Assembly (NCBI GenBank): GCA_041394945.1 | Contig: JAWKHH010000001.1 | Span: 1,612,001-1,676,000 of the forward strand | Reading direction: 5' to 3' | DNA length: 64,000 bases | From: Bryobacteraceae bacterium | Lineage (GTDB): Bacteria > Acidobacteriota > Terriglobia > Bryobacterales > Bryobacteraceae | Shown: piece by piece, positions 51,558-60,647 of the stretch | Layout: every line of letters starts with the position of its first letter | Numbering within the stretch: the first letter of the stretch is position 1 | Notes under the pieces: generated by a model | The model's database searches: none | Told to the model about the DNA's origin: nothing | Seen by the model: only the letters and a program-made list of their open reading frames with translations | Made by a program: the position numbers and the translations under genes

Positions 51558-53843
51558 CTATGGCAGGCCGAAGCACAGAACGTTCGGACCGGCGGTGAAA
51601 GCGATGTATTGTTTCCCGCCGGCCATGTACGTCATCGGCGACGACCGCCAACTGTGGCCGTCGCCGAGCGCGGCCGACGCATTGGTCTGCACGCGCCAAA
51701 GATCCTTGCCTGTGCGGGCGTCCACCGCGCCGAGCGCGCCGCTGTCCTCGCCGAAGAAAATCACGCCGCCGGTTGAGAGCACGCCGCCCCAGCTATCGGC
51801 GGGACCGATCTGTGGAACCTCCCAGACGCGCTTGCCGGTTTCCGGATCAAGCGCGCGCAGGAACATCTGCCCAGGTTCGAGTTCGATTGGCTTCGGATTC
51901 CACGCCGGGGGCTTGGCGTAGACGCCGCACGCCTCGCGCGACATTACGTAAAAATAGCCCGTAGCCGGATTGTGCGCCATCGACGGCCAGTTCGTCGCAC
52001 CGAGCACATTCGGGCATACTCTCGTCCCGTCGCGCGTGGGTTCGAGCCCGGGGACCACAATTGGCCGCCCGTCCGTGCCGATGCCGGTGGCCCAGTTCAA
52101 CCGGTCCACGAACTTCTCCGCCAGCAGTAACTCGCCGTTCGTGCGGTCGAAGACATAGAAGAAGCCGTTGCGGTTCGCCTGGATGAGTAACTTCCGCTCC
52201 CGCCCGCGGTATTTGCGATTGACGATCATTGGCGTCTGGCCTCCGTCCCAATCGTAGAGATCATGCGGCGTGAATTGATAGTGCCACTTCAGCCGCCCGG
52301 TGGCTGCGTCAATCGCCAGCACGGAATCCGAGTAGAGGTTGTCGCCCTGGCGCTGGTCGCCGTTCATGGCCGGGTAGGGATTGCCAGTGCCCCAGAAGAT
52401 GACGTTCGTCTCGGGATCGAACGTCCCGGTCATCCAAGTGGCCGCGCCGCCGCCGTATTGCGCGAGCGCCGTCCCGCGCCATGTTTCCGAACCCGGCTCA
52501 CCGGGCTTGGGGACGGTCCAGAACCGCCAGACGCGTTCGCCGCTCACCGCGTCGTAGGCGTCGAGGAAACCGCGCATGCCGAGGTCGCCACCGGAAATCC
52601 CGGCGACCACCATGCTGTTGACGACGAGCGGAGCCGACGTGTTCCCAAGGTTGGTACGTGCCGGGTCGTCGCCTTCAATGCGCGTTTCCCAGAGTAGCTG
52701 GCCAGTCACGCGATGGAGCGCGAGCAAGTGGGCGTTGTCTGTAACCATGAAGACGCGGTCGCCAAGCACAGCTACGCCGCGATTGGTACCCTTGGCTGGA
52801 TCGCCGCGCGACTCGCCCGACATCGGCCGCTCGTAGCGCCAGAGCGTGCGGCCGGCCCGCGCGTCGAGCGCCCAAACCGCGTTCGGACCGGTCACGTACA
52901 TGACCCCGCCGATGACAACCGGCGTTCCCTCGAGCGTCTGATGGTTGATCGGGAAGATCCACTTCAGCGCGAGCGTTGCCACGTTCGCCGGCGTGATCTG
53001 GTCGAGCTCGCTGTGGCGGTTGCCGGTGAGCAACCCATGGTAGGTGGGCCAGTCTCCGCGAGCGGGCCGCGCGATACCGGAGAACGGCGCGCCGCCTTCC
53101 TTGGCCAGCGGCTGTCCCCGCATCCCTGCCCGCAGGCCGGTGAGCGAAGCGACATAGGCGATGACGTCGCGGCACTGCTCCGCCGTGCAGGCGGACGCTT
53201 TCATCGCCGATTCCTTCGAATGCGTGACGCTGCCAAGCTCCGATGCGTCCAGAAGATGGAAGACGCCGGCCCGGTCCTGAAGCTGTAAGTTGTACCGGCT
53301 CTCATTGCGTGCGAAACCCTCCAGCCGCCGGCCGTCGCGGAGGACCGCCACCACGCTCCGATAGCCCGGCCGGATCTTCGCCGAAGGATTGCGGATCGAT
53401 TGCTCGATCTCACCGAGCGTCAGTTCGCGCCCCACCGTCGAGAGATCCGGCCCGGACGCGGCGCCGCGGCCGAGCGCCATGTGACACCGCGAGCAGCCGC
53501 CGGCCCCGAAGAAGTAGCGTTCGCCGGCGGCGCGGTCGCCGGGCGGGTCGCTCTCGGCGGCCGGAGCGCTGAACCCGCGCACAAGCGAAGTGAGCGCGTC
53601 CAGATCGGCGGACGGCAGATCGAACGCCGGCATGCCGCGGCCGGACACGCCATCGCGGATCACGGCGCGAAGCTGCGCCACCGTGCCGGAACGGACGCGG
53701 CGGTTATTCGCCAGATTGGGTCCGCGCTCGGTGCCCCGGCCGTCGCCATGGCACACCGCGCAGTGCTTCTCGAAGAGACTCCGGGCATCCTGCGCGGTGA
53801 GCGAGGCCGTGAAACCAAAAACAAGAAGTGCCGTTTTTGTCAT
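51558..53843 (-). CDS. Di-haem PQQ-dependent dehydrogenase-like quinohaemoprotein
   Basis: 761 aa. A signal peptide (about 1-18) is followed by two cytochrome c motifs, CAVCH (28-32) and CSRCH (117-121), then a linker with a further Cys pair. From about residue 255 a PQQ beta-propeller begins, with GDWPTYHGLLTGNRHSEL, WKTG-like repeats, FTPHDLYDWDGGQTPM, and ATNWPSMAHNPATGYFYVM, all typical of the methanol/ethanol dehydrogenase family. It would oxidise an alcohol or sugar in the periplasm and pass electrons through the haems. The haem order at the N-terminus is unusual, since most quinohaemoproteins have a C-terminal haem. ATG 53843 overlaps the CBM9-like stop (ATGA). Confidence 0.87.
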   Translation of the reverse strand: MTKTALLVFGFTASLTAQDARSLFEKHCAVCHGDGRGTERGPNLANNRRVRSGTVAQLRAVIRDGVSGRGMPAFDLPSADLDALTSLVRGFSAPAAESDPPGDRAAGERYFFGAGGCSRCHMALGRGAASGPDLSTVGRELTLGEIEQSIRNPSAKIRPGYRSVVAVLRDGRRLEGFARNESRYNLQLQDRAGVFHLLDASELGSVTHSKESAMKASACTAEQCRDVIAYVASLTGLRAGMRGQPLAKEGGAPFSGIARPARGDWPTYHGLLTGNRHSELDQITPANVATLALKWIFPINHQTLEGTPVVIGGVMYVTGPNAVWALDARAGRTLWRYERPMSGESRGDPAKGTNRGVAVLGDRVFMVTDNAHLLALHRVTGQLLWETRIEGDDPARTNLGNTSAPLVVNSMVVAGISGGDLGMRGFLDAYDAVSGERVWRFWTVPKPGEPGSETWRGTALAQYGGGAATWMTGTFDPETNVIFWGTGNPYPAMNGDQRQGDNLYSDSVLAIDAATGRLKWHYQFTPHDLYDWDGGQTPMIVNRKYRGRERKLLIQANRNGFFYVFDRTNGELLLAEKFVDRLNWATGIGTDGRPIVVPGLEPTRDGTRVCPNVLGATNWPSMAHNPATGYFYVMSREACGVYAKPPAWNPKPIELEPGQMFLRALDPETGKRVWEVPQIGPADSWGGVLSTGGVIFFGEDSGALGAVDARTGKDLWRVQTNASAALGDGHSWRSSPMTYMAGGKQYIAFTAGPNVLCFGLP

Positions 53844-54661
53844 TGTGGTCTTCTTTCGATGGGCGTCGCCGGACCCGTGAGCTGCATCCAACCCCAGGTC
53901 GCGTCGTCGTCGCCGCGGCCGTAGATCAGCAGGTGGCCGCCGTAGCCGCCGCCGTCGGGATCGGTGTGGACGATTTCCAGACCGTAGACGTCCCCCTCGC
54001 GCGGCGCGCGCCAGCGGGGCGAACTGGCGCCGAGCGTCGCCACGATGTCAACCCGAGCCTCCAGCACGAAATCGCCCGTGCCTCGCTTCGTCATGCGGAG
54101 CGCGTAGTCGGCGCGCGGCCCCAGCGCCTCCTCAATGTACGTTTTCTCAGGTGACCCGTGGCGCCACCACGCGCCATAGTCCGGACGGTGCGCGTCGGCG
54201 ACGAAACAGAAGGCGTTGTCGGCCTCGCCGAACTTCTTCGCCGGCGCCAGCCGCGGCGCTTCAACGAACCAGCAGATCGCGTCTTTGTAGTACCAGCGCT
54301 TCGCCTCATGCGCCGGGTCGGCCGTGTCGTTGACATTGTCAGTCACCTCCGCTCCAAGGTAGAGGTAGCGGTCGTCCCAGGCGATGTAGTAGCGCGCGCC
54401 GAGATCCTGCGCGGCGCTGGCCTCGCCTCCGTGATCGGTAAGGCGGTTGATCTTCGAGTCGAACCACGAAGCGTGCCGAACGCGTTCGATATCCCAAACA
54501 CCGTCGCTGAACGCCGTGTCCTTCCAATCACCCAGGTCGCCGTCGATGGCGGGAGCGCGCCCGAGTTTCGGAACGTGGATCGGATAGTGGTTCAGGTCCG
54601 GTTTCTGCGGCCAAGCGTATGCAACGAGCCAGACAACTGGAAGCGCGCGCCAGAAAGGCAT
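53840..54661 (-). CDS. Secreted CBM9-like carbohydrate-binding protein
   Basis: 273 aa. The short hydrophobic leader MPFWRALPVVWLVAYAW is followed by a CBM9-like domain: PAIDGDLGDWKDTAF, YYIAWDDRYLYLGAEVTDN, then YKDAICWFVEAP and FVLEARVDI. This pattern (planned D-G-x-x-x-x-W, DD-x-x-L-Y-L) is typical of carbohydrate-binding family 9 found in xylanases and in acidobacterial secreted proteins. It is translated just before the PQQ dehydrogenase with a four-base ATGA overlap, which suggests that the two act together on a sugar-related substrate. Confidence 0.8.
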   Translation of the reverse strand: MPFWRALPVVWLVAYAWPQKPDLNHYPIHVPKLGRAPAIDGDLGDWKDTAFSDGVWDIERVRHASWFDSKINRLTDHGGEASAAQDLGARYYIAWDDRYLYLGAEVTDNVNDTADPAHEAKRWYYKDAICWFVEAPRLAPAKKFGEADNAFCFVADAHRPDYGAWWRHGSPEKTYIEEALGPRADYALRMTKRGTGDFVLEARVDIVATLGASSPRWRAPREGDVYGLEIVHTDPDGGGYGGHLLIYGRGDDDATWGWMQLTGPATPIERRPQ

Positions 54662-54690
54662 TCCGCTAAGTTATCATTCGCGCCGTCCAA

Positions 54691-56523
54691 ATGCGCCGCC
54701 GGAGCGTCTTACACTCTATGCATATGCTCCGGACGCTGCATAGGGCATCGCTTCTTTGGATATGGATGCTGTCAGGCGCGCTCTTGCCGGCGGCGCCGCC
54801 GCCCGGAGCGTGTCCAGGCGGCATGCCGCTGGCTCGATTCAACCTCTCTGCCGTTCGTGGCGGCGCGATGACTCCAATCCGCACTGTTCCTCGTCTCGAC
54901 GCCGGCGACCGGATCGCCTACCGGCCAGACCTAATCTACGCCGGCAAGGAAAAGGCCGAGGTCTCCTTGATCTCCATCCCCACCACGCCCGAGGGTGTGC
55001 TCGCCGTACTCGAGTCGCACTCCGCCAACGAAGCCGCCGAGTGGGTGGTTCCGTCCCGCGCGGGCGCAATCGCCGTGGTATTCGGACCGCAAGGCGTCAG
55101 CCTCGCCAAACTCGCCGACCTCGTCCTCGCGGACCGCTCGCTCGTTCCGCAGCTCGCCGACTACGCCGAAACCTCCGCGCGCACCGAAATGCTGATCGAA
55201 GCCGTGCGCGCCTGGGAGCGCAACGGAACCGGCCAGAGCCTCGATTCGGCCCTGCAGGGCTTCGCCTCCCGCTACGGCATGGCGATGCCGGCGTTGAACC
55301 GTGCGGCGCGTCCGGAAGAGCAGGCGCTCGGATTGATGCGCGCGCTGAACCCCGCGCTTGCAACTATCGATCCCTTGGCGCCCGATTCAGGCATGCGGCT
55401 ACAGCAATCGGCCGGCCTGGCGGCCACCGTGGCCGGCCTGTTTTTCGGAAATCCAGTCGGGCTCGCCTCGGCCGGCGGCGCGCTGTTCCTCAACATGCGG
55501 ACGCTGTTGTTTCCCGGGTCCGAGTTCCGCTCCGCGCTCACGCAGCACGTGGATGGCGGCTCGGTGTTGTGCGCTCCGCGCGAGCCGGCCAAGTCGCGCA
55601 CTCAATTGGTGTACCTTTGGGCGTGGCGGATCAAGGAGCCTCCGCCGCCTCGCTTGGAGGGGCTGCCGTACCGAGTGAACCTCGGCGAGCAGACGCGCAT
55701 CGATCTTCGCGGCCCCGGAGTGGATCGCATTCGCGCCGTCTCCGGCGAGGCCGTGCTCGGGTTCGTTCCCCCGGCTTCGGTGGAAGCAGGCGCGCCACCG
55801 GAAGCCAAACGCGGGGACCGCTTCGCAATCACCCTCGACGTCACCGACTCCGATCCGGTCACCATTCCCGGAGCGATCGAAGTCCTCGGTCCCCGGCCCC
55901 GCATCGCGAAAGTACGCCGGTCCATACCCGCATCTCTGCCGGTGGCCGCCATCAATGGAGAACTGCCTGCCGGTGGCTTCGTTTCCGTCGCCCTTGATGT
56001 GGAGAATGCCGGCCCCGATGCCACGCTGCACCTCGCCTGCACGGACGAAACGCTCTCGTTGACGAAACTGGCGCTGCGCGCGGGGGCCGACAACGGCGCA
56101 GGAAGGCTGCGGCAAGTCGGGGCGTCCGGTTTGTTTCTCTCCTTCGGCCCCGGCGCGATTGCCCAGCCTCCCTGCGAAATCGCGGCGACTCTCGAGACTA
56201 GCGATGGCCGATCCGAACCGACGGCATTGGGCCGCGTCGTCCGTCTGCCCCTCATCGACTCCTTCACGCTCACGGCGGAGACCGCCGGCGACCGGCGCTT
56301 CTTCGCCGTGCTCGAAGGCGAAGAGCTCGATTCCATCGAACGCACCGGCTGGGACGGCGCAAACGGACTCTCCGTGGAAAGCCTACCGCTCCCGGTGGCC
56401 GGAAGCACCAGCCGGCAGCGATTGCGTGTTGTGATGCCATGGCCGCCGCCGGCCCCCAAGTCGGCCTTGTACGTCTGGCTGCGCGGCGAAACACACGGCC
56501 GCCGAACCACCGCCGTTTATTGA
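54691..56523 (+). CDS. Large secreted hypothetical protein
   Basis: 610 aa. After about 10 residues a signal segment (LLWIWMLSGALLPAAPP) leads to strand-rich sequence; ATG codons at 54718 and 54724 are alternative starts. Beta-sandwich-like stretches recur (RIDLRGPGVDRIRAVSGEAV, VSVALDVENAGPDATLHL, RFFAVLEGEELDSIERTGWD), suggesting Ig-like repeats. A hydrophobic helix-like patch lies at about 240-260 (LAATVAGLFFGNPVGLASAG). No enzyme motif is visible. It is divergent from the CBM9-like gene. Family not recognised. Confidence 0.6.
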   Translation: MRRRSVLHSMHMLRTLHRASLLWIWMLSGALLPAAPPPGACPGGMPLARFNLSAVRGGAMTPIRTVPRLDAGDRIAYRPDLIYAGKEKAEVSLISIPTTPEGVLAVLESHSANEAAEWVVPSRAGAIAVVFGPQGVSLAKLADLVLADRSLVPQLADYAETSARTEMLIEAVRAWERNGTGQSLDSALQGFASRYGMAMPALNRAARPEEQALGLMRALNPALATIDPLAPDSGMRLQQSAGLAATVAGLFFGNPVGLASAGGALFLNMRTLLFPGSEFRSALTQHVDGGSVLCAPREPAKSRTQLVYLWAWRIKEPPPPRLEGLPYRVNLGEQTRIDLRGPGVDRIRAVSGEAVLGFVPPASVEAGAPPEAKRGDRFAITLDVTDSDPVTIPGAIEVLGPRPRIAKVRRSIPASLPVAAINGELPAGGFVSVALDVENAGPDATLHLACTDETLSLTKLALRAGADNGAGRLRQVGASGLFLSFGPGAIAQPPCEIAATLETSDGRSEPTALGRVVRLPLIDSFTLTAETAGDRRFFAVLEGEELDSIERTGWDGANGLSVESLPLPVAGSTSRQRLRVVMPWPPPAPKSALYVWLRGETHGRRTTAVY

Positions 56524-56550
56524 GCAGCTCGGCGGGTGTAGAATGCCCGC

Positions 56551-57822
56551 ATGAATCGGCGGTACTTTCTTCCCACGGTCGCGGTAGCCGCGACCCGGCG
56601 CGCGGTGGCGGCATCGGACAGAATTCGCATCGCGTTGATGGGCGTTCGCGGGCGGGGCCGAAGCCTCACGGCATCGTTCTGCGCGCAGCCGGATGTCGAC
56701 GTCGCCTACGTCTGCGACGTGGATGAGAGCGTCGTTGAGCCCGCTTTCGGGATCATCGACAAGTCCGGCCGAAAACGTCCGCCGCTGGTGGCGGATATCC
56801 GCCGCTGCCTCGACGACCGCGACATCGACGCGATTGTCATGGGCACTCCGCTGCACTGGCACGCGCCGGGGACCATTCTCGCGTGCGCGGCGGGCAAGGA
56901 TGTCTACGTCGAAAAGCCGGTCTCGCACAACGTGCGCGAAGGGCGACTGATGGTGGAGGCGGCGCGCCGCAACAACCGCATCGTCCAGGTGGGCTCGCAG
57001 TTGCCCAGCCTGCCCGTCACGCAGGCGTTCCATGGCTACGTCCGCTCGGGTAAGCTCGGGCGGATTCTCGGGGCCAAGGTTTGGAACGTGCAACTGCGCC
57101 GCAACATCGGCCACAAGGAAGACGAGCCGGTCCCCGCCGGAATCGAGTTCGACACCTGGACCGGACCCCTGCCGCAAATGCCCTTCAACCGGAATCGGTT
57201 TCACTCCACCGTCAACTGGCATTGGCACTACGGAGCCGGCGACATCGCCAACGACGGCGTGCACGAACTCGACATCGCCCGGCGCGCGCTCGACGTAAAG
57301 CTCCCCCTGTCGGTCTCCGGCATGGGACGCAAGATGTACTTCGACGACGACCAGCAGACGCCGGACACTATGAACCTCACCTACGACTTCGGCGGCCTCG
57401 TGATCTTCTACGAGCAGCGGCTCTGGAATCCGTACGGACTCGAAGGGTGCGACAACGGCGTGGCCGTATATGGCGACCGCGCCGTGGCCCAGTTCGGCAA
57501 GTTCCGCGGGCGGGATTGGGGATACCGCGTTTTCGACGACAAGAACGTGGAGATCCACTCCGAACAGCACGACGGTTCGTCGATCGACCAGCCCCACGCG
57601 CGCGATTTTCTCGACTCCATGCGTTCGCGAAAGCCTCCACGCGTGGAGATCGAAGAAGGGCACTGGGCGAGCTCGCTCGCGCACCTCGGCAATATCGTGG
57701 CGCGCACCGGGCGAACCGTCCGGTTCGACTCCGCGGCGGAAGCGATCACCGGTGACTCCGAAGCGAACGCGCTGGTGCGGCGCGACTATCGGGCGCATTG
57801 GTCGACGCCCAAGGAGGCCTGA
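56551..57822 (+). CDS. Exported Gfo/Idh/MocA-family oxidoreductase
   Basis: 423 aa. The twin-arginine-like N-terminus is MNRRYFLPTVAVAATRRAVAA. The NAD(P)-binding Rossmann fold has IRIALMGVRGRGRSLTASF, VAYVCDVDES and AGKDVYVEKPVSHNVREG, the latter containing the conserved EKP. The C-terminal domain shows NWHWHYGAGDIANDGVHELD, with the His-based catalytic region. These exported oxidoreductases are common in Planctomycetes and Acidobacteria and act on sugar derivatives. Its stop overlaps the start of a second Gfo/Idh/MocA gene (TGATG). Confidence 0.89.
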   Translation: MNRRYFLPTVAVAATRRAVAASDRIRIALMGVRGRGRSLTASFCAQPDVDVAYVCDVDESVVEPAFGIIDKSGRKRPPLVADIRRCLDDRDIDAIVMGTPLHWHAPGTILACAAGKDVYVEKPVSHNVREGRLMVEAARRNNRIVQVGSQLPSLPVTQAFHGYVRSGKLGRILGAKVWNVQLRRNIGHKEDEPVPAGIEFDTWTGPLPQMPFNRNRFHSTVNWHWHYGAGDIANDGVHELDIARRALDVKLPLSVSGMGRKMYFDDDQQTPDTMNLTYDFGGLVIFYEQRLWNPYGLEGCDNGVAVYGDRAVAQFGKFRGRDWGYRVFDDKNVEIHSEQHDGSSIDQPHARDFLDSMRSRKPPRVEIEEGHWASSLAHLGNIVARTGRTVRFDSAAEAITGDSEANALVRRDYRAHWSTPKEA

Positions 57823-58898
57823 TGACGAGACGAACGTTTTCCGCGGCGGCGCTCGCGTCGCAGGTGCGGGCGGCAGGGGGGCCAATCGAGGTCGCGCTGC
57901 TGACTCACGCCGACGGCCCGCATCTGGGCGCGTATCTGGAAGGCTTGGCGAAGACCGGCGAGGCATCCGCCGTGCACTTGTGCGACGCCAAAGGCTCGAC
58001 GTTCGAGTCGGCCCGCAAAGCGCTCGGGGCCAAGCTCGCCGGAACCTACACATCGCCGCGCGCCCTCTTCGAGGCGCGCAAACCGCCACTCGCGATCGTC
58101 ACGATGGAGGCCGCCGCCGCGCCGCCGGCCATCAACGCCGCTCTCGACGCCGGGTGCCATGTGATGGCGGAAAAGCCGGCCTGCGTCCGCGCCGCCGATT
58201 TCGCACCCCTCGCCGCCAAGGCGAATGCGAATGGCCGGCAGCTCATGCTCGCGCTCGCCAACCGCGTAGACCCGGTGATGCGGGAGGCGCGCTCCTTGGT
58301 CGCTGACGGAAAGATCGGACGCGTGTACGGGATGGAACTGCACACCATCGCCGACCAGACGCGGCTGACGCGGGCCGAGTATCAACGGTCTTGGTTTTCG
58401 AGCAAGGCGCGCGGCGGCGGCGGCCACCTAATCTGGCTCGGAATTCACTGGCTCGATCTGGCGATGTTCCTCGCCGGATCGAAAATCACCGATGTCGCCG
58501 GGTTCACCGCCAACGTGGGCGGGCAGCCGATCGACGTCGAAGACTCGGCGGCCATCTCGTTTCGCTTCGACAACGGCACGCTCGGCAACATCACGTCGGC
58601 CTACTTCCTCGACAAGGGCAAGCACCTGTTCATCAAGATCTGGGGATCGGACGGGTGGATCGAGATCAACCACGGCTCCGGCGATCCGCTCGAGTGGTAT
58701 TCGAAAGGAAAGACCGGGCGCTACCAGGCGCCCGACGGCGTCGTCACCGGTTACACGGCGTGGGTGCGCCATGTTGTGCGCGCGGCAGCGGGCATGGAGC
58801 CGCCGGCGCTTTCACCGGATGAAAGCCTCTACGTCCTGAAGACGATCTTCGCTTCGTACAAGGCCGCCGAATCCGGGCGATCGCAGCGCGTAACCTAG
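57822..58898 (+). CDS. Second exported Gfo/Idh/MocA-family oxidoreductase
   Basis: 358 aa from ATG 57822, giving MTRRTFSAAALASQVRAAGG, a twin-arginine-like signal. The Rossmann part includes AIVTMEAAAAPPAINAALDA and CHVMAEKPACVRAADF, with the conserved EKP. The C-terminal part has GHLIWLGIHWLDLAMFLAG, the His-containing substrate region. ATG overlaps the previous stop by one base (TGATG), so coupling is likely; an in-frame GTG at 57798 is less likely. The pair may process one substrate in sequence. Confidence 0.88.
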   Translation: MTRRTFSAAALASQVRAAGGPIEVALLTHADGPHLGAYLEGLAKTGEASAVHLCDAKGSTFESARKALGAKLAGTYTSPRALFEARKPPLAIVTMEAAAAPPAINAALDAGCHVMAEKPACVRAADFAPLAAKANANGRQLMLALANRVDPVMREARSLVADGKIGRVYGMELHTIADQTRLTRAEYQRSWFSSKARGGGGHLIWLGIHWLDLAMFLAGSKITDVAGFTANVGGQPIDVEDSAAISFRFDNGTLGNITSAYFLDKGKHLFIKIWGSDGWIEINHGSGDPLEWYSKGKTGRYQAPDGVVTGYTAWVRHVVRAAAGMEPPALSPDESLYVLKTIFASYKAAESGRSQRVT

Positions 58899-58905
58899 TC
58901 GGTAG

Positions 58906-60639
58906 GTGTTCCTCCCGCTCGCGGTTGCGCTGACGTTCACGCTGCCTGACGCAGCGGGGAAGCTGCACTCGGAGAACGAATTCGCCAACTACAAGGCGAC
59001 CGTCTTCGTCTTCCTCGCTCCCGAGTGTCCGCTTTCGCGCGCCGTCGTGGCGGAGGTTTCCGCTATTCACTCTGCCTTCGCCCTCCGCGGCGTGAACATC
59101 CTCGGCGTGAACGCCGCGCTGCCTCTGCCCTTCCCCGATCTTCGCGATCCGAAGAACACAATCGCCCTGCAAGTGGGCGCGACGGTGACACCGCAGGCCG
59201 TAGTCGTCTCGCCGCGCGGCGCTGTGCTCTATTCCGGGCGTATCGACGATCGATCCCTGGCGCTCGGCCGCACGCGTCGCGGCACTCCCCGGCGCGACCT
59301 TCGCTCCGCCGTCGAGCAGGTTCTCGCGGGCAAGAAACCCAATCCCGCGCGCACCACGCCCACGGGATGCTCGATTGAGTTCGCGAAACCGTCGTCGGCC
59401 GATGGTCCGGTCTTCTCGCGCGACGTCGCGCCCATCCTCCACCGCCATTGCGCGCCCTGTCACCGGCCCGGCGAGTCCGCGCCGTTCGCTCTACTCATCT
59501 ACCAGGACGCCGCCGTGCGCGCCTCCACGCTTGCCCGCGTGGTTCGCGAGCGTTTGATGCCGCCGTGGCTCCCCGCACCCAACGCCGCCCATCCATTCGA
59601 AGGCGCGCGAGTGCTCGAGCAAGACGAGATCCGCGCGCTGGAACGATGGGCAGCGGGAGGCGCGCCGGAAGGCGATCCGAGCGAAACGCCGGCGCCGCCG
59701 CCCACGCCCGAACACTGGCCGCTCGGCAAACCCGATGCCATCCTCCGCGTGGAGGCGTTTCCCGTGCCCGCGTCGGGCCCCGACGCCTATCGATGCGTCG
59801 TGCTTCCAACGCCCCTCGCAGCCAACCGATACGTCTGGGCGTTCGACTTCCGGCCCGGATCGCCCGCCCTGCATCACGCCTTGCTCTTCCTCGATTCCAC
59901 TCAGGCGGCCCGCCGCCGAGACGCGGAAACCGAAGGCGCGGGCTATCCGTGTTTCGGTACGCCCGGCTTTCTCCCCAGCGCGAGCCTAGGTGGATGGACG
60001 CCGGGCAACTCAGCGCTCGCTTACCCCGCGGGAGCTGCCGTGCGATTCCGCGCCAACGCCGATGTCGTGCTGCAGTTGCATATTCATCCGGATGGCGTCA
60101 CCGACGGTGAGGCGCGGCCCGAACTCGCGCTCTACTTCCAGGACAAGCCACCCGCGCGGCGGATGATGGACGTTGCGCTCGGCTCGCGGCGCATCGACAT
60201 CCCGCCGGGCGATGCCCGCTACATAGTGCGCGATCACTTCACCATCCCCGTGCCCCTCGAAGTCACCGGCATCATTCCACACGCGCACTATCTGGCCCGC
60301 GAAATGCGCGGATGGGCGATCCGGCCGGACGGATCGCGCGAGGACCTCATCCACATCCGTGAATGGAACTTCGACTGGCAGCAGCAGTATCGCTACAGAA
60401 AGCCGTTCGTGCTCCCCGCCGACACGCGAATCGAGATGGAGTTCGTCTACGACAACTCGGCGCGGAACCCGCACAATCCGTCCTCGCCGCCGCGCCGCGT
60501 CGTCTGGGGGCCGGATTCAACCGACGAAATGGCCGGCCTGCACGTGCAGGTCATGCCGTTCAATGACGAAGACGCCAGCGAGTTGGCGCAGACGCTATGG
60601 GGTCGGATGATGCGGGAACGGTGGGGATCGATCGAATAG
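58906..60639 (+). CDS. Redoxin - cytochrome c - copper type II monooxygenase-like fusion
   Basis: 577 aa. Residues 1-150 form a redoxin/thioredoxin-like domain with VFVFLAPECPLSRAVVAEV (a single Cys at the usual CxxC place). Around residues 166-185 is a haem motif CAPCH in APILHRHCAPCHRPGESAPF. The C-terminal 300 residues resemble the PHM fold: LHHALLFLD (His-His), VVLQLHIHPDG (H-x-H), TGIIPHAHYLAREMRGW and the late DEMAGLHVQVMP with Met, together a plausible copper pair. The N-terminal Met is a GTG reading FLPLAVALTFTLPDAAG. It follows the oxidoreductase pair by seven bases. The whole is a known planctomycete/acidobacterial architecture; the substrate is unknown. Confidence 0.85.
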   Translation: MFLPLAVALTFTLPDAAGKLHSENEFANYKATVFVFLAPECPLSRAVVAEVSAIHSAFALRGVNILGVNAALPLPFPDLRDPKNTIALQVGATVTPQAVVVSPRGAVLYSGRIDDRSLALGRTRRGTPRRDLRSAVEQVLAGKKPNPARTTPTGCSIEFAKPSSADGPVFSRDVAPILHRHCAPCHRPGESAPFALLIYQDAAVRASTLARVVRERLMPPWLPAPNAAHPFEGARVLEQDEIRALERWAAGGAPEGDPSETPAPPPTPEHWPLGKPDAILRVEAFPVPASGPDAYRCVVLPTPLAANRYVWAFDFRPGSPALHHALLFLDSTQAARRRDAETEGAGYPCFGTPGFLPSASLGGWTPGNSALAYPAGAAVRFRANADVVLQLHIHPDGVTDGEARPELALYFQDKPPARRMMDVALGSRRIDIPPGDARYIVRDHFTIPVPLEVTGIIPHAHYLAREMRGWAIRPDGSREDLIHIREWNFDWQQQYRYRKPFVLPADTRIEMEFVYDNSARNPHNPSSPPRRVVWGPDSTDEMAGLHVQVMPFNDEDASELAQTLWGRMMRERWGSIE

Positions 60640-60647
60640 AGCGCTGC

